Shown: positions 31,015 to 39,627 of the stretch, piece by piece
Numbering within the stretch: the first letter of the stretch is position 1
How the letters are laid out: each line of letters begins with the position of its first letter
Source: Pelomonas sp. BJYL3
Lineage (GTDB): Bacteria; Pseudomonadota; Gammaproteobacteria; Burkholderiales; Burkholderiaceae_C
DNA length: 64,000 nucleotides
NCBI RefSeq assembly: GCF_027257975.1
Contig: NZ_JANZKX010000001.1
Location: 620,001-684,000, forward strand
Direction of reading: 5' to 3'
Program-made: the position numbers and the translations under genes
Notes under the pieces: model-generated
The model's database searches: none
The model's input: the letters and a program-made list of their open reading frames with translations, nothing else
Told to the model about the DNA's origin: nothing

Positions 31015-33855
31015 TCAGTACTTGTAGCTGGCGTTCACGTAGAAGGTGCGGCCCAGCGGGTTGGCATAGCGCGCATCAAAGCCGATCTGGTTGCCGCCGC
31101 CGGAGGTGCGCAGCGAGAAGGGCGGCGCCTGGTCCAGCACATTGCGGATGCCCACGGTCAGCGCGGTGGACTTCAGCAGCTGCATGCGGGTCTGCCAGTC
31201 CAGCGTGCCGTAGGACTCCACGTCGCGGATCACCGTGGCGTAGGCGCCCAGGCTGCCGTCGGCATTGACCACGCGCACCTTGCCGTCCGCGGCGGACTGC
31301 TCCTTGTCGTGGTAGCCGCTGCGCCAGTTCCAGGTGGCGGTGTGGCTGAACATGCCATGGCTCAGCGTGGCGCTGGCGCGCTGGATCACGCGGAAGGTCA
31401 CGGTGTTGTAGGCGGAGAAGCGGCCCACCGAGTTCTCCACCGTGCCCGCGCCGTCGTCGATCTCCGACTTGAGCATGTAGGTGCCCGACCAGCTCAGCGC
31501 CAGGCGGCCCAGGCCTTCGAGCTTGCGGGCATAGGCCAGCTCCCAGTCCACGCCGCTGAAGCGCGAGCTGCCGAGGTTGTAGCTGGGCAGCAGCACGGCC
31601 AGCTTGTCCGAGCCCCGGGCCGGGTCGTAGACGGTGCGGATCAGGCTGTCATAGGCCGTGGGGTTGCCGAAGACCAGGGACTCGGGGAGCGCGACGATCT
31701 GGTGCTTCATCTTGACCGCCCAGTAGTCCAGGCCGGCGCTGAGGCCCTTGACGGGCTCGACCTTGAGGCCCAGGGTCATGTTGCGGGACTCCTCCGGCTT
31801 CAGGCCGTTGGCGCCCGACAGCGGATTGCCACCGCTGAGCAGGTCGTACTGCGTCGTGCCCTCGCAGTTGACGGCCCGCGGGTCCGGTGCCTTGACCGGG
31901 CAAGGATAGGAGCCGCTGGTGTTGGTGCCGCCCGAGATGGCCTGGGTGATCAGGTCCATCTCCGGCACCTTGAAGCCCGTGCCGTAGGAACCGCGGACCA
32001 GCACGCTGTCCTGCGGCTGGAACTTGAAGGCCAGCTTGTAGGTCGCCTTGCTGTTGGCATTGCCCTGCTTGGCCGGCGCTGCGAGCTTGCCCTGGTCGTC
32101 CAGCACGATGTTGTTCTGCACGGCGCTGTAGTCGTCATAGCGCAGCGCGGCCGTGGTCTCCAGGGTCTTGGTGAGCGGCAGGGCCAGCTCGGCGAAGAGG
32201 CCCCAGTTGCGGCGGCTGGCCTCGATGGGCAGGGCACCGGTGCCGCGACCGAAGGCTGTGTCGGTGCCACTGTGCAGGGCATTGGGGCCCATGGCCAGGG
32301 CGCTGGGGTCGTAGTCGTACTTCCGGCGCGTCAGGTCGCCGCCGGCGCCCAGCATGGCCGGGCCTGCGGGCATGCGGAACAGCTCGCCGGACAGGCGCGC
32401 GCCCACCGTGTCCAGCGCGGTGCGGGTGCTGTCGTTGCGCTCCTTCAGGATGCAAGGGGCGAAGGCGCTGGCATTGCCGCCCACCGGCGCGAAGGGGTTG
32501 AACTTGCCGCTGTCCAGCAGCGCGTTGTAGCAGCTCTGGCGCAGGTAGCCGCCGTCGTAGTAGGTGTCGGCGCGGCTGGTGGAATGCACATAGCTGGCGC
32601 TGTAGTCGAAGTCGCGGAAGACGCCCTCCACGCCCACGGCCAGGTGGCGTGCGTCGGTCTTGAAGAGGTCCGAGCGGCCGCCGGCGTCGCTGAAGCGGTT
32701 GTTGGTCGTGGCCTTGCTGACGTTGGCGGGGTCGATGCCCAGCTTGGCCAGATGGGGCTGGACGTTGGCGGCGTACAGCGGATCGCTGAGGCTCAGCCCG
32801 ATGGCCTGGGCCACCGGCGCATGGCGCTCCTTCAGCTCGAACTTGGAGGCCACGGCCTCGAAGAAGGCGCTGGTGTTCTCGTTGATCTTGACCGTGCCCG
32901 ACGCGAACAGGCTGTCGCGCTTGGTGGAGGGCTGCAGCTGCACGGTGGCGGCGTAGTCGAACTGGCAGGCCTGGTCCAGGCCCACGGTGGCCAGCACGGT
33001 GTTGGGGCCGCACTTGCCGTTCTTGAGGTAGTCCGGCGAGAAGGTCAGCGCGCTGATGGCGCTGCCGCCCGGGCCGGTGATCGGGTTCTTCAGGCCCAGG
33101 GTCACCGAGGACGGCGCCGTGTTGCGGGCGGACTCGTACAGCGTGTAGGTCTTGCCCTCATGCGTGAAGGGCACCACGCCGGACCTGGCGAAGTCGCGGT
33201 CGGCCGCATTGAGCTCGTTCTGGCGCTCGTGGGCAAAGGCCAGCAGCACGTTGTAGCCGTCGACCGGATAGTCGCCAAAGCCCTTGCTGAGGTTGACGCT
33301 GCTGGAGCGGCCGCCGTGCTTCTGCGGCACCGAGACGGAAGCCTCCAGCACCAGGTTGGTCTGGTTCTTCTTCAGGATGAAGTTGACGACACCGGCCACG
33401 GCGTCCGAGCCGTACAGGGCCGAGGCGCCGTCCGTCAGCACTTCCACCCGCTCGATGGCGGCCAGGGGGATGCTGGAGAGGTTGACCGCGGAACCGGCGT
33501 TGTAGGCGGCCAGGCGGCGGCCATTGAGCAGCACCAGGGTGTAGGCGGCGCCGATGTTGTGCAGCGAGGCGTTCTGCACGCCGCCGGGGCCGTCCCCGTT
33601 GACGGAGGCGGACGACGTCTGGAAGCCCTGCATGGCGGGCAGGGCCTGGATCAGGTCCTCCACATTGCGGGCGCCCGAGCGCTCGATGTCGGCACGGGTG
33701 AGCGTCTGTACCGGTAGCGCACCCTCGTTGGCAATGCGCTTGATCGAAGAGCCCGTGACCTCCACGCGCTCCAGCGTTTCCTGGGCGAGCACCCCTCCGG
33801 TGGCGGCCACCCCCAGCGAGAGGAGGACGGCCTTCGTGATCAGATTTTTTTTCAA
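31015..33855 (-). CDS. TonB-dependent outer-membrane receptor
   Basis: A 946-residue receptor: signal peptide (MKKNLITKAVLLSLGVAAT, cleavage near LAQ), plug domain (ERVEVTGSSIKRI, IERSGARNVEDLIQALPAM, LNGRRLAAYN, ALYGSDAVAGVVNFIL) and a beta-barrel ending in the aromatic C-terminus TFYVNASYKY. The plug style is that of large Xanthomonas/Caulobacter-type receptors for carbohydrates or other nutrients rather than a classical siderophore receptor. The 289-base upstream region (33856-34144) is AT-richer and probably holds its promoter. Ligand unknown. Confidence 0.9.
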   Translation of the reverse strand: MKKNLITKAVLLSLGVAATGGVLAQETLERVEVTGSSIKRIANEGALPVQTLTRADIERSGARNVEDLIQALPAMQGFQTSSASVNGDGPGGVQNASLHNIGAAYTLVLLNGRRLAAYNAGSAVNLSSIPLAAIERVEVLTDGASALYGSDAVAGVVNFILKKNQTNLVLEASVSVPQKHGGRSSSVNLSKGFGDYPVDGYNVLLAFAHERQNELNAADRDFARSGVVPFTHEGKTYTLYESARNTAPSSVTLGLKNPITGPGGSAISALTFSPDYLKNGKCGPNTVLATVGLDQACQFDYAATVQLQPSTKRDSLFASGTVKINENTSAFFEAVASKFELKERHAPVAQAIGLSLSDPLYAANVQPHLAKLGIDPANVSKATTNNRFSDAGGRSDLFKTDARHLAVGVEGVFRDFDYSASYVHSTSRADTYYDGGYLRQSCYNALLDSGKFNPFAPVGGNASAFAPCILKERNDSTRTALDTVGARLSGELFRMPAGPAMLGAGGDLTRRKYDYDPSALAMGPNALHSGTDTAFGRGTGALPIEASRRNWGLFAELALPLTKTLETTAALRYDDYSAVQNNIVLDDQGKLAAPAKQGNANSKATYKLAFKFQPQDSVLVRGSYGTGFKVPEMDLITQAISGGTNTSGSYPCPVKAPDPRAVNCEGTTQYDLLSGGNPLSGANGLKPEESRNMTLGLKVEPVKGLSAGLDYWAVKMKHQIVALPESLVFGNPTAYDSLIRTVYDPARGSDKLAVLLPSYNLGSSRFSGVDWELAYARKLEGLGRLALSWSGTYMLKSEIDDGAGTVENSVGRFSAYNTVTFRVIQRASATLSHGMFSHTATWNWRSGYHDKEQSAADGKVRVVNADGSLGAYATVIRDVESYGTLDWQTRMQLLKSTALTVGIRNVLDQAPPFSLRTSGGGNQIGFDARYANPLGRTFYVNASYKY

Positions 33856-34144
33856 GATTGCACCTGTGTTGCACCCTGTGGTGCAGCGGTTGTTGGGCGG
33901 CGGAACGAGGGGTCCCGGCCTTGGAGCCCTGCGTGTCCCGGTGGTTCCGCCGACCTTGGCTTGGGCTTGGCTGCACAGGGACGATCTTGTATATCGTTTG
34001 TGCTTTCGTAATATATTTAATGTCGACTAACAAGATGGATAGGTGTTTTCAGCAGGACAAGCCGGGAGGCTCCGTGCTAATCGCCCGCGCGCGGTGGGCT
34101 CGGGCAGGTCGGTGGCACACTGGCCGCACTTGCAGGGAGGAACG

Positions 34145-34723
34145 ATGAACGGCATGTGGATCGAGCTTGGGGCGGCAGTCCTGGGCCTGCTGGCGCTTCA
34201 CGCGCTGTGGCAGCAATGGCAGCTGCGCGGGCTGCGCCGCCAGGGCCTCTATCCCGCCCGAGGCCAGGCGAAGCCGGCGGACGTGCAGCGCCTCGTCCAG
34301 GCCGGAGAGCGGCTGCTGGCCATGCGCTGCCATCGCGAGCTGTACGGCAGCAGCCTGCGCGAGGCCCGCGACGCGGTGCAGGCCTTGAGCGAGAACCTCG
34401 CGGCGCCCGGCATCCTGGAGACCGCCCCGCTGCAGCTGCGCCCCGGCAGCTCGGCCGAGTTCGAGAAGGCCTTCGCCCAGGCCCAGGCGCTGATCGCCGC
34501 CATGCCCGGCTACCGCGGCCACGAGCTGCAACGCTGCCTGGAGCGACCCGACCACTACCTGCTGCTCGTGCGCTGGGACAGCGTGGCCCACCACGAGCAG
34601 GGCTTCCGCCAGTCGCCCGAGTACCAGCAGTGGCGCGCCCTGCTGCACCATTTCTACGAGCCCTTCCCCACCGTGCTGCACTACGAGGCCGTGCCGGCCT
34701 GCACGGCGCCCCTACCCACCTGA
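34145..34723 (+). CDS. antibiotic-biosynthesis-monooxygenase-domain protein, membrane-anchored
   Basis: A 192-residue protein: one N-terminal membrane helix (WIELGAAVLGLLALHALW), a helical segment with REARDAVQALSENLAAPG, then an ABM-type ferredoxin-like fold (LRPGSSAEFEKAFAQAQAL, GYRGHELQRCLERPDHYLLLVRWDSVAHHEQGFRQS). Such domains act in monooxygenation or haem handling; here the function is unknown. GGAGGAACG precedes the ATG. Confidence 0.75.
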   Translation: MNGMWIELGAAVLGLLALHALWQQWQLRGLRRQGLYPARGQAKPADVQRLVQAGERLLAMRCHRELYGSSLREARDAVQALSENLAAPGILETAPLQLRPGSSAEFEKAFAQAQALIAAMPGYRGHELQRCLERPDHYLLLVRWDSVAHHEQGFRQSPEYQQWRALLHHFYEPFPTVLHYEAVPACTAPLPT

Positions 34724-34753
34724 AGCGGTGGTCCCCCCCTCCGAACAGCCCTC

Positions 34754-35269
34754 ATGCCCCGATACATCGCCCTCCTGCGCGGCGTCAGCCCGCAGAACGC
34801 CAGGATGCCCGTGCTCAAGGCCTGCCTGGAAGACGCCGGCTACACCGAGGTCCGCACCCTGCTGTCCAGCGGCAATGTGGTCTTCGACGCTCGTGCCACG
34901 CCCCTGCCCACGCTGGAGAAGCGCCTGGAGAAGGTCATCGAGGCCGGCATGGGCCGGCACTTCCCGGTGATCCTGCGCCGCCAGGACCAGCTGCAGGCCT
35001 GGCTGGACGCCGACCCCTTCGCCGGCCACGCCCTGCCGGCGGACGCCAAGCGCATCGTCACCTTCCTGCGCCAGCCGCCCGAGGCGCCGCCGGCCCTGCC
35101 TCTGGTGGCGGAAGGCGTGCGCATCCTGGCGCTCAGCGAGACCCAGGTCGTCAGCGCCTACCAGCCCCATGAGGACGGCCCGCTCTTCATGCGGCGCCTG
35201 GAGCAGCTCTTCGGCCGCGAGATCACCACCCGCACGCTGGACACGGTGAAGAAGTGCCTCAAGGCATGA
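34754..35269 (+). CDS. DUF1697 protein
   Basis: A 171-residue protein of the DUF1697 family: MPRYIALLRGVSP, VRTLLSSGNVVFDA, LPADAKRIVTFL and the C-terminal FGREITTRTLDTVKKCLKA. Members are small cytoplasmic proteins of unknown function. It begins 30 bases after the ABM-domain gene and ends 12 bases before the BON-domain gene, so the three may be one transcript. Confidence 0.85.
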   Translation: MPRYIALLRGVSPQNARMPVLKACLEDAGYTEVRTLLSSGNVVFDARATPLPTLEKRLEKVIEAGMGRHFPVILRRQDQLQAWLDADPFAGHALPADAKRIVTFLRQPPEAPPALPLVAEGVRILALSETQVVSAYQPHEDGPLFMRRLEQLFGREITTRTLDTVKKCLKA

Positions 35270-35281
35270 AGGCCTGACGCC

Positions 35282-35791
35282 ATGAAGCGCCCCGTGCCAT
35301 GCCTGCTCCCGGGCCTCCTGCTGGCCGGCGCCGCCTGCGCGCAGCCCACGGAGGGCGGAGCCCTGCGCAACTGGTTCGACGATCCCTTCCTCGCTCTCAG
35401 CCGGGACCAGGCCGGCTGCCCCGAGCCCGCCGGCCCGCGTGTCAGCGAGGCCGAACGGCGCACCCAGGCCCACCGCCGGGCGGAGAAGGGCACGACCTGC
35501 TGGCTGGCCGGCGAGCCGGACTGTGCGCAGTCCAGCGCCTACCGCTATGACGCGGGCATTGCCGACGCCATCCGGGCAGACGCCACGCTCGGCGCAACGC
35601 TGGCGGGCAGCAGTGTCTGGATCACGGTGCAGGGCCGGGTCGTCTATGCCGAGGGCTGCGTGCGGGATGCGGCCCAGGCCGAGGCCCTGGAGCGCCGGCT
35701 GCGCGCCCTGCCCCATGTGCAGCAGGTGATCCCCCTGCTGCGCCTGCAGGCCGGCCAGCCACCGCCCTATCGCGTCTTCCCCGGCCGCTGA
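35282..35791 (+). CDS. exported BON-domain-like protein
   Basis: A 169-residue protein with a signal peptide (LLPGLLLAGAACAQ) and a C-terminal BON-like segment: GIADAIRADATL, VWITVQGRVVYAEGCVRDAAQAEALERRLRALPHVQQVIPLL. BON domains bind phospholipids or envelope surfaces, suggesting a periplasmic envelope role. Four cysteines in the middle (GCP, TCW, DCAQ and the later GCV) may form disulfides. Confidence 0.7.
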   Translation: MKRPVPCLLPGLLLAGAACAQPTEGGALRNWFDDPFLALSRDQAGCPEPAGPRVSEAERRTQAHRRAEKGTTCWLAGEPDCAQSSAYRYDAGIADAIRADATLGATLAGSSVWITVQGRVVYAEGCVRDAAQAEALERRLRALPHVQQVIPLLRLQAGQPPPYRVFPGR

Positions 35792-35883
35792 GGTCCGGCA
35801 GGCGCGCGGGGCTTCAAGCCCCTTCTTGCAGCGAAGCGCGGCGGGGTCCACACTGGCCCTCGTCCGTCCCCAAGGAGCAGCTC

Positions 35884-36219
35884 ATGGCCCTTACGCATGT
35901 CATCGCCGGCCAGCCCGTGCCCATCCAGCCCCTGGGCCCCCGCCTGCAGGGCGCCAAGACCAGCGCGCTGTTCAAGTCCCAGGATCTGGAGCTGATCCAC
36001 CTGGTGCTGCTGCAGGGCAAGTCCCTGCCGCCGCACAAGGTGGCCGGTGAGATCACCATCCATTGCCTGGAAGGCCGGCTGGAGGTCAGCGTGGACGGCC
36101 ACAGCCAGGTGCTGGCGCCCGGCCAGCTGCTCTTCCTGCAGCGCAATGCCCTGCATGGCGTCACCGCGCTGGAGGATGCCTCCGGCCTGGTGACCATCGC
36201 ACTGCGCAGCGGCAGCTGA
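35884..36219 (+). CDS. small cupin-domain protein
   Basis: A 111-residue single cupin barrel: LIHLVLLQGKSLPPHKVAGE (motif 1, one His retained) and APGQLLFLQRNALHGVTAL (motif 2). The incomplete metal site suggests a binding or regulatory function, or sensing, rather than a classical oxygenase. AAGGAGCAGCTC precedes the ATG. Confidence 0.8.
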   Translation: MALTHVIAGQPVPIQPLGPRLQGAKTSALFKSQDLELIHLVLLQGKSLPPHKVAGEITIHCLEGRLEVSVDGHSQVLAPGQLLFLQRNALHGVTALEDASGLVTIALRSGS

Positions 36220-36318
36220 AGCCCGCCGCTCCCTGACTTGCGGCGCCCGCGCCGCCGCCCGGGCACAATGCGTGGGCTGGCCGCCCGCCTCCTGTGGCGG
36301 CCCCCGGATGCCCTCGCC

Positions 36319-36537
36319 ATGCAAGACCCAGACCCCCATGACCAGCGCCTCACCGAGCTGGAAATCAAGGCCGCCTACACCGAGGACATGCTCGACGAGC
36401 TGAACCGCGTCATCGTGCGCCAGCAGCAGCAGATCGACGTCCTGCTGCGCGAGCTGCTGCAGCTGCGCGACCGCATGCCCGACAGCGCCGGCGGCTCTGC
36501 CCGCAACCTGCGCGACGAACTCCCTCCCCACTACTGA
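36319..36537 (+). CDS. slyX: SlyX family protein
   Basis: A 72-residue coiled-coil protein matching SlyX: RLTELEIKAAYTEDMLDELN, RQQQQIDVLLRELLQLRDRM and the C-terminal PPHY. Function is not established. The start at MQDPDPHDQ is preferred over upstream in-frame ATGs because family members begin there. It is followed 9 bases later by the isochorismatase-like gene. Confidence 0.88.
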   Translation: MQDPDPHDQRLTELEIKAAYTEDMLDELNRVIVRQQQQIDVLLRELLQLRDRMPDSAGGSARNLRDELPPHY

Positions 36538-36546
36538 AGCCCCTCC

Positions 36547-37086
36547 ATGAGCGCACCCACGCCGCAGGCCCTGCTGATCATCGACGTGCAGCAGGCCCTC
36601 TTCGACCCGCCGCCCTTCGAGGCGTCGGCCGTGATCGAGCGCATCAATGCCCTGGCCGAACGTTTCCGCGCCCAGGGACTGCCCGTCTTCCTGATCCAGC
36701 ACCAGAGCGCGCAGGGCGTGCTGCAGGCTGGCTCGCCGGGCTGGGCCTTCGCCGAGGGGCTGCAGACGCGGCCCAGCGACACGGTCATCGCAAAGACCAC
36801 GCCCGACTCCTATCTGCGCACCCCGCTGGAGTCGGCCCTGCGCGAGACGGGGGTGGGCCATGTCGCCGTCTGCGGCTATGCCAGCGAGTTCTGCGTGGAC
36901 ACCACCGTGCGGCGCTCGGCGGCCCTGGGCTTCGAGGTCACCCTGGTGGCTGACGCCCACACCACCCACGACAAGCCCCATGCCGGCGGCGCGCAGATCC
37001 GGGCCCACGAGAACGCCACCCTGCCCAGCATCAGCAGCTTCGGTCCGCGCATCCGGGCCCTGCCGGCGGCCGAGCTGGCGCTGTAA
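36547..37086 (+). CDS. isochorismatase-family cysteine hydrolase
   Basis: A 179-residue hydrolase with the catalytic Asp (LLIIDVQQALF), Lys (VIAKTTPDSYL) and Cys (YASEFCVDTTVRRSAALGF). Enzymes of this family hydrolyse amides or vinyl ethers in the cytoplasm; the exact substrate (nicotinamide-like, carbamoyl or other) is not indicated. Confidence 0.88.
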   Translation: MSAPTPQALLIIDVQQALFDPPPFEASAVIERINALAERFRAQGLPVFLIQHQSAQGVLQAGSPGWAFAEGLQTRPSDTVIAKTTPDSYLRTPLESALRETGVGHVAVCGYASEFCVDTTVRRSAALGFEVTLVADAHTTHDKPHAGGAQIRAHENATLPSISSFGPRIRALPAAELAL

Positions 37087-37111
37087 CGCCTGTAACGCGA
37101 GGCCCTGGCCC

Positions 37112-38659
37112 ATGAAGCCCGGACGGCCCGCCCACCCGGCCCACAATGCCGCCGTGAGCCCCGACACCCGCCCCCCCGCTTCTGATGCCAGCGCCCCGCC
37201 GCTGCTCATCGCCCTCGACAGCCAGCAGCTCACGCTGGACCCCGGCGCCGCCTCGCCCCGGCGCCTGCGCAACCGCCTGCTGCCCCGCCTGCTCGCCGCC
37301 CTGCTGCTGGCCCATGCCGAGGGGCAGGCCCGCGAGGCCCGGCCCTGCAGCCGCAAGGCCCTGCAGCAGCGCCTGGGCGACCGCGCCGAGCTGCACCGCA
37401 CCCAGCTGTGGCGCGCCCTGCAGGCCCTGGACGACAGCCCCCTGCGCGGCCTGATCCGCCATGGCGCCCGCTCCGCCGGCCCCTTCTGGCTGGACGAGAC
37501 CCTGCTGGCCCGCTGCAGCTGGCAGTACCGTGGCGAGCTGATGGACCGGGCGGCCTGGCTCGCCCTGCTGAACCCGCCACCCGCCGATGCCCCGGCGCCG
37601 AGCCCGACCCTGACCCGCCAGGCCCTGCCTCTGGCCTATGTGCAGGCCCTCTCCCGCGCCGACCTGGCCCTGGAGCGCGGCGAGCTCTACCCCGCCCGCC
37701 TGGCCCTGGCCCAGGCCACGGACCATGCCCCCGCGGGCGACCTGCCCGCCCAGCTCTCCCTGAGCCTGCGCCGCGCCCGCATCGCCCGCCGCCTGGGCGA
37801 CTGGGCCACGCTGCAGCAGGAGCTGCGCACCCTGCGCCAAGGCCTGGAGCAGCCCGGCCTGCCCCTGGGCCAGGCCCGGCAGATCGGCTGGCGCCTGGTG
37901 GTGCTGGAGGCCTGGCATTGCCATGGCAGCCTGGGCGAGAGCGCCGTGGCCCTGCAGAAGCTCGCCCGGCTCGATGAGCAAGACCTGGCCCTCGATGCCG
38001 GCCTGCTGGTCGACTACCTCAATCTGCGCGGCATGGCCGGCCGCGAGCTGGCCCTGCAGGCGGCATCGCCCGAGCAGGCACTCGCAGCGCTGGAGGACCT
38101 CGCCGCGGCCCTGCGCCAGGCCAGCCTGGCCGGCCTGCCGGATGCGCTGCAGGTCAGCGCCGCCAACCTGGCCAATGCCCTGTGCCTGCTGCAGGGCGCC
38201 GGGCTGCTACCGCCGCAGCGCGGGGCCGAGGCCTGGGGCTGGCTGCTGCTCAGCGAGAGCGTCTGCGAGCGCTGGGGCCTGGCCCGGCATTCGCTGCTCA
38301 ACACCATCTTCCTGCTGCGCATCGCCGAGCAGCAGGGCTGGAGCTTTGCCCAGGCCCAGCAGCGCGCCGAGGCCGAGGGCCTGCCCCTGGCCGGCGACAG
38401 CTTCCGCAGCCTGGCCGCCGAGCGCTGGGAGGCCTGCCGGCGCCTGCACTCCCAGCTGCCGGCCGAGCAGCGCTGCGCCTTCCTGCTGCTGTGGGCCCGC
38501 CATGCCTGGCGCGAGGGCGACGCCCTGTGCGCCGCCGAGCTGGTGCAGCAGGCCCGCCATCACGGCCGCAAGCTGCGGGCGGAGTCCCAGCGCGAGCGCT
38601 ACGAGGGCGAGGCGCGCCAGCTGCTGGCCGCCCTGGGCCTGCCCGCGCAACAAGCGTAA
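37112..38659 (+). CDS. hypothetical helical-repeat protein next to the OXA gene, 515 aa
   Basis: A soluble Leu/Ala/Arg/Gln-rich protein with no family I recognise. Residues about 50-135 could be a winged-helix-like DNA-binding region (RNRLLPRLLAALLLAHAEG, TQLWRALQALDDSPLRGLIR), and the remainder is a series of TPR-like helical pairs (LALERGELYPARLALAQATD, LEDLAAALRQASLAGL). The arrangement is reminiscent of TPR-containing regulators. It ends 69 bases before the beta-lactamase gene, so a regulatory link is possible but unproven. In-frame GTG starts downstream are alternatives. Confidence 0.65.
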   Translation: MKPGRPAHPAHNAAVSPDTRPPASDASAPPLLIALDSQQLTLDPGAASPRRLRNRLLPRLLAALLLAHAEGQAREARPCSRKALQQRLGDRAELHRTQLWRALQALDDSPLRGLIRHGARSAGPFWLDETLLARCSWQYRGELMDRAAWLALLNPPPADAPAPSPTLTRQALPLAYVQALSRADLALERGELYPARLALAQATDHAPAGDLPAQLSLSLRRARIARRLGDWATLQQELRTLRQGLEQPGLPLGQARQIGWRLVVLEAWHCHGSLGESAVALQKLARLDEQDLALDAGLLVDYLNLRGMAGRELALQAASPEQALAALEDLAAALRQASLAGLPDALQVSAANLANALCLLQGAGLLPPQRGAEAWGWLLLSESVCERWGLARHSLLNTIFLLRIAEQQGWSFAQAQQRAEAEGLPLAGDSFRSLAAERWEACRRLHSQLPAEQRCAFLLLWARHAWREGDALCAAELVQQARHHGRKLRAESQRERYEGEARQLLAALGLPAQQA

Positions 38660-38673
38660 CGTCGCATTGGCAC

Positions 38674-38685
38674 TGACACGTGTCA
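38674..38685. promoter_or_regulatory. perfect 12-bp palindrome before the OXA gene
   Basis: TGACACGTGTCA lies 43 bases ahead of the beta-lactamase ATG. Its size fits half-sites of a dimeric regulator. Twelve-base palindromes also arise by chance in this much DNA, so confidence is modest. Confidence 0.35.
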
Positions 38686-38728
38686 CCCGCGCCGACACAC
38701 TGCGGTCTTCCATCCAACAGGAGATTCC

Positions 38729-39613
38729 ATGACCTTGACCGCAGCCCACCAGCCCCTTCTTGCGCTCGCCACCTTGAGCCTTGCCCTGCTCGCCGGCAGC
38801 AGCCGGGCCGACAGCGCCGCCGAGGCCTTCCGCATCGCGCCGGAGCTCGACCAGGGCTTCCAGGCCCTGGGTACGCGCGGCGTCATCGCCCTCTATGACG
38901 AGCAGGCCCGGCGCTGGACCGTGTCCGACGCCCGGCGGGCCTACCAGAGCTTCCGCCCGGCCTCCACCTTCAAGATTCCCGGCACGCTGATCGCGCTGGA
39001 GGCCGGCGTCGCGCGCGACGAGACCCAGGTCTTCAAGTGGGACGGCCAGAAGCGCTGGAACGAGGACTGGAACCAGGACCAGACCCTGCAGACCGCTTTC
39101 CGCTTCTCTGCGGTGTGGGTCTATCAGCACATCGCCCGACAGGTCGGCGCCGAGGGCATGCAGTCCCGGCTCTGGGCCTGGCGCTACGGCAACGCCGTGG
39201 CCGGTCCCCGGCACGACAGCTTCTGGCTGGACGGCGATGTGCGCATCACGGCCGTCGAGCAAGTCGACTTCCTGCGCCGCTTCGCCGAGCACCGCCTGCC
39301 CATCAGCGATCGCACCGAGACCCTGGCGCGGCGGGTCTTTCTGCGCGATGAGACGCCCGCCTGGCGCCTTTTCGCCAAGACCGGCTGGGATGGCACCGGC
39401 CCGGTCGAGCTGGGCTGGTTCGTGGGCTGGACCGAACGCAAGACCGGCTCCGGCCGCTGCTTCTTCGCCCTCAACATGGACATGCAGGTCGACGCGAAAG
39501 CCCTGCCCAAGGGCGCAAAAAAGCCCACGCAGCACGAGCTGATCCGCCAGCTGGGCCCGCATCGCGAGCGTCTGGCGCGCGAAGCCCTGCAGGCGCAGGG
39601 CTGCCTGGACTGA
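38729..39613 (+). CDS. class D (OXA-type) beta-lactamase
   Basis: A 294-residue periplasmic serine beta-lactamase with a signal peptide (LLALATLSLALLAGSSRA). Class D motifs are all present: STFK at 79-82 (Ser79 nucleophile, Lys82 to be carboxylated), SAV at 127-129, YGN at 153-155, FWL at 165-167 and KTG at 217-219 with the class D WDGTG. It should hydrolyse penicillins and perhaps more. CAGGAGATTCC precedes the ATG. No insertion sequence or integron cassette surrounds it, so it is likely an intrinsic chromosomal OXA. Confidence 0.93.
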   Translation: MTLTAAHQPLLALATLSLALLAGSSRADSAAEAFRIAPELDQGFQALGTRGVIALYDEQARRWTVSDARRAYQSFRPASTFKIPGTLIALEAGVARDETQVFKWDGQKRWNEDWNQDQTLQTAFRFSAVWVYQHIARQVGAEGMQSRLWAWRYGNAVAGPRHDSFWLDGDVRITAVEQVDFLRRFAEHRLPISDRTETLARRVFLRDETPAWRLFAKTGWDGTGPVELGWFVGWTERKTGSGRCFFALNMDMQVDAKALPKGAKKPTQHELIRQLGPHRERLAREALQAQGCLD

Positions 39614-39627
39614 CCGTCAGCTGAGAC

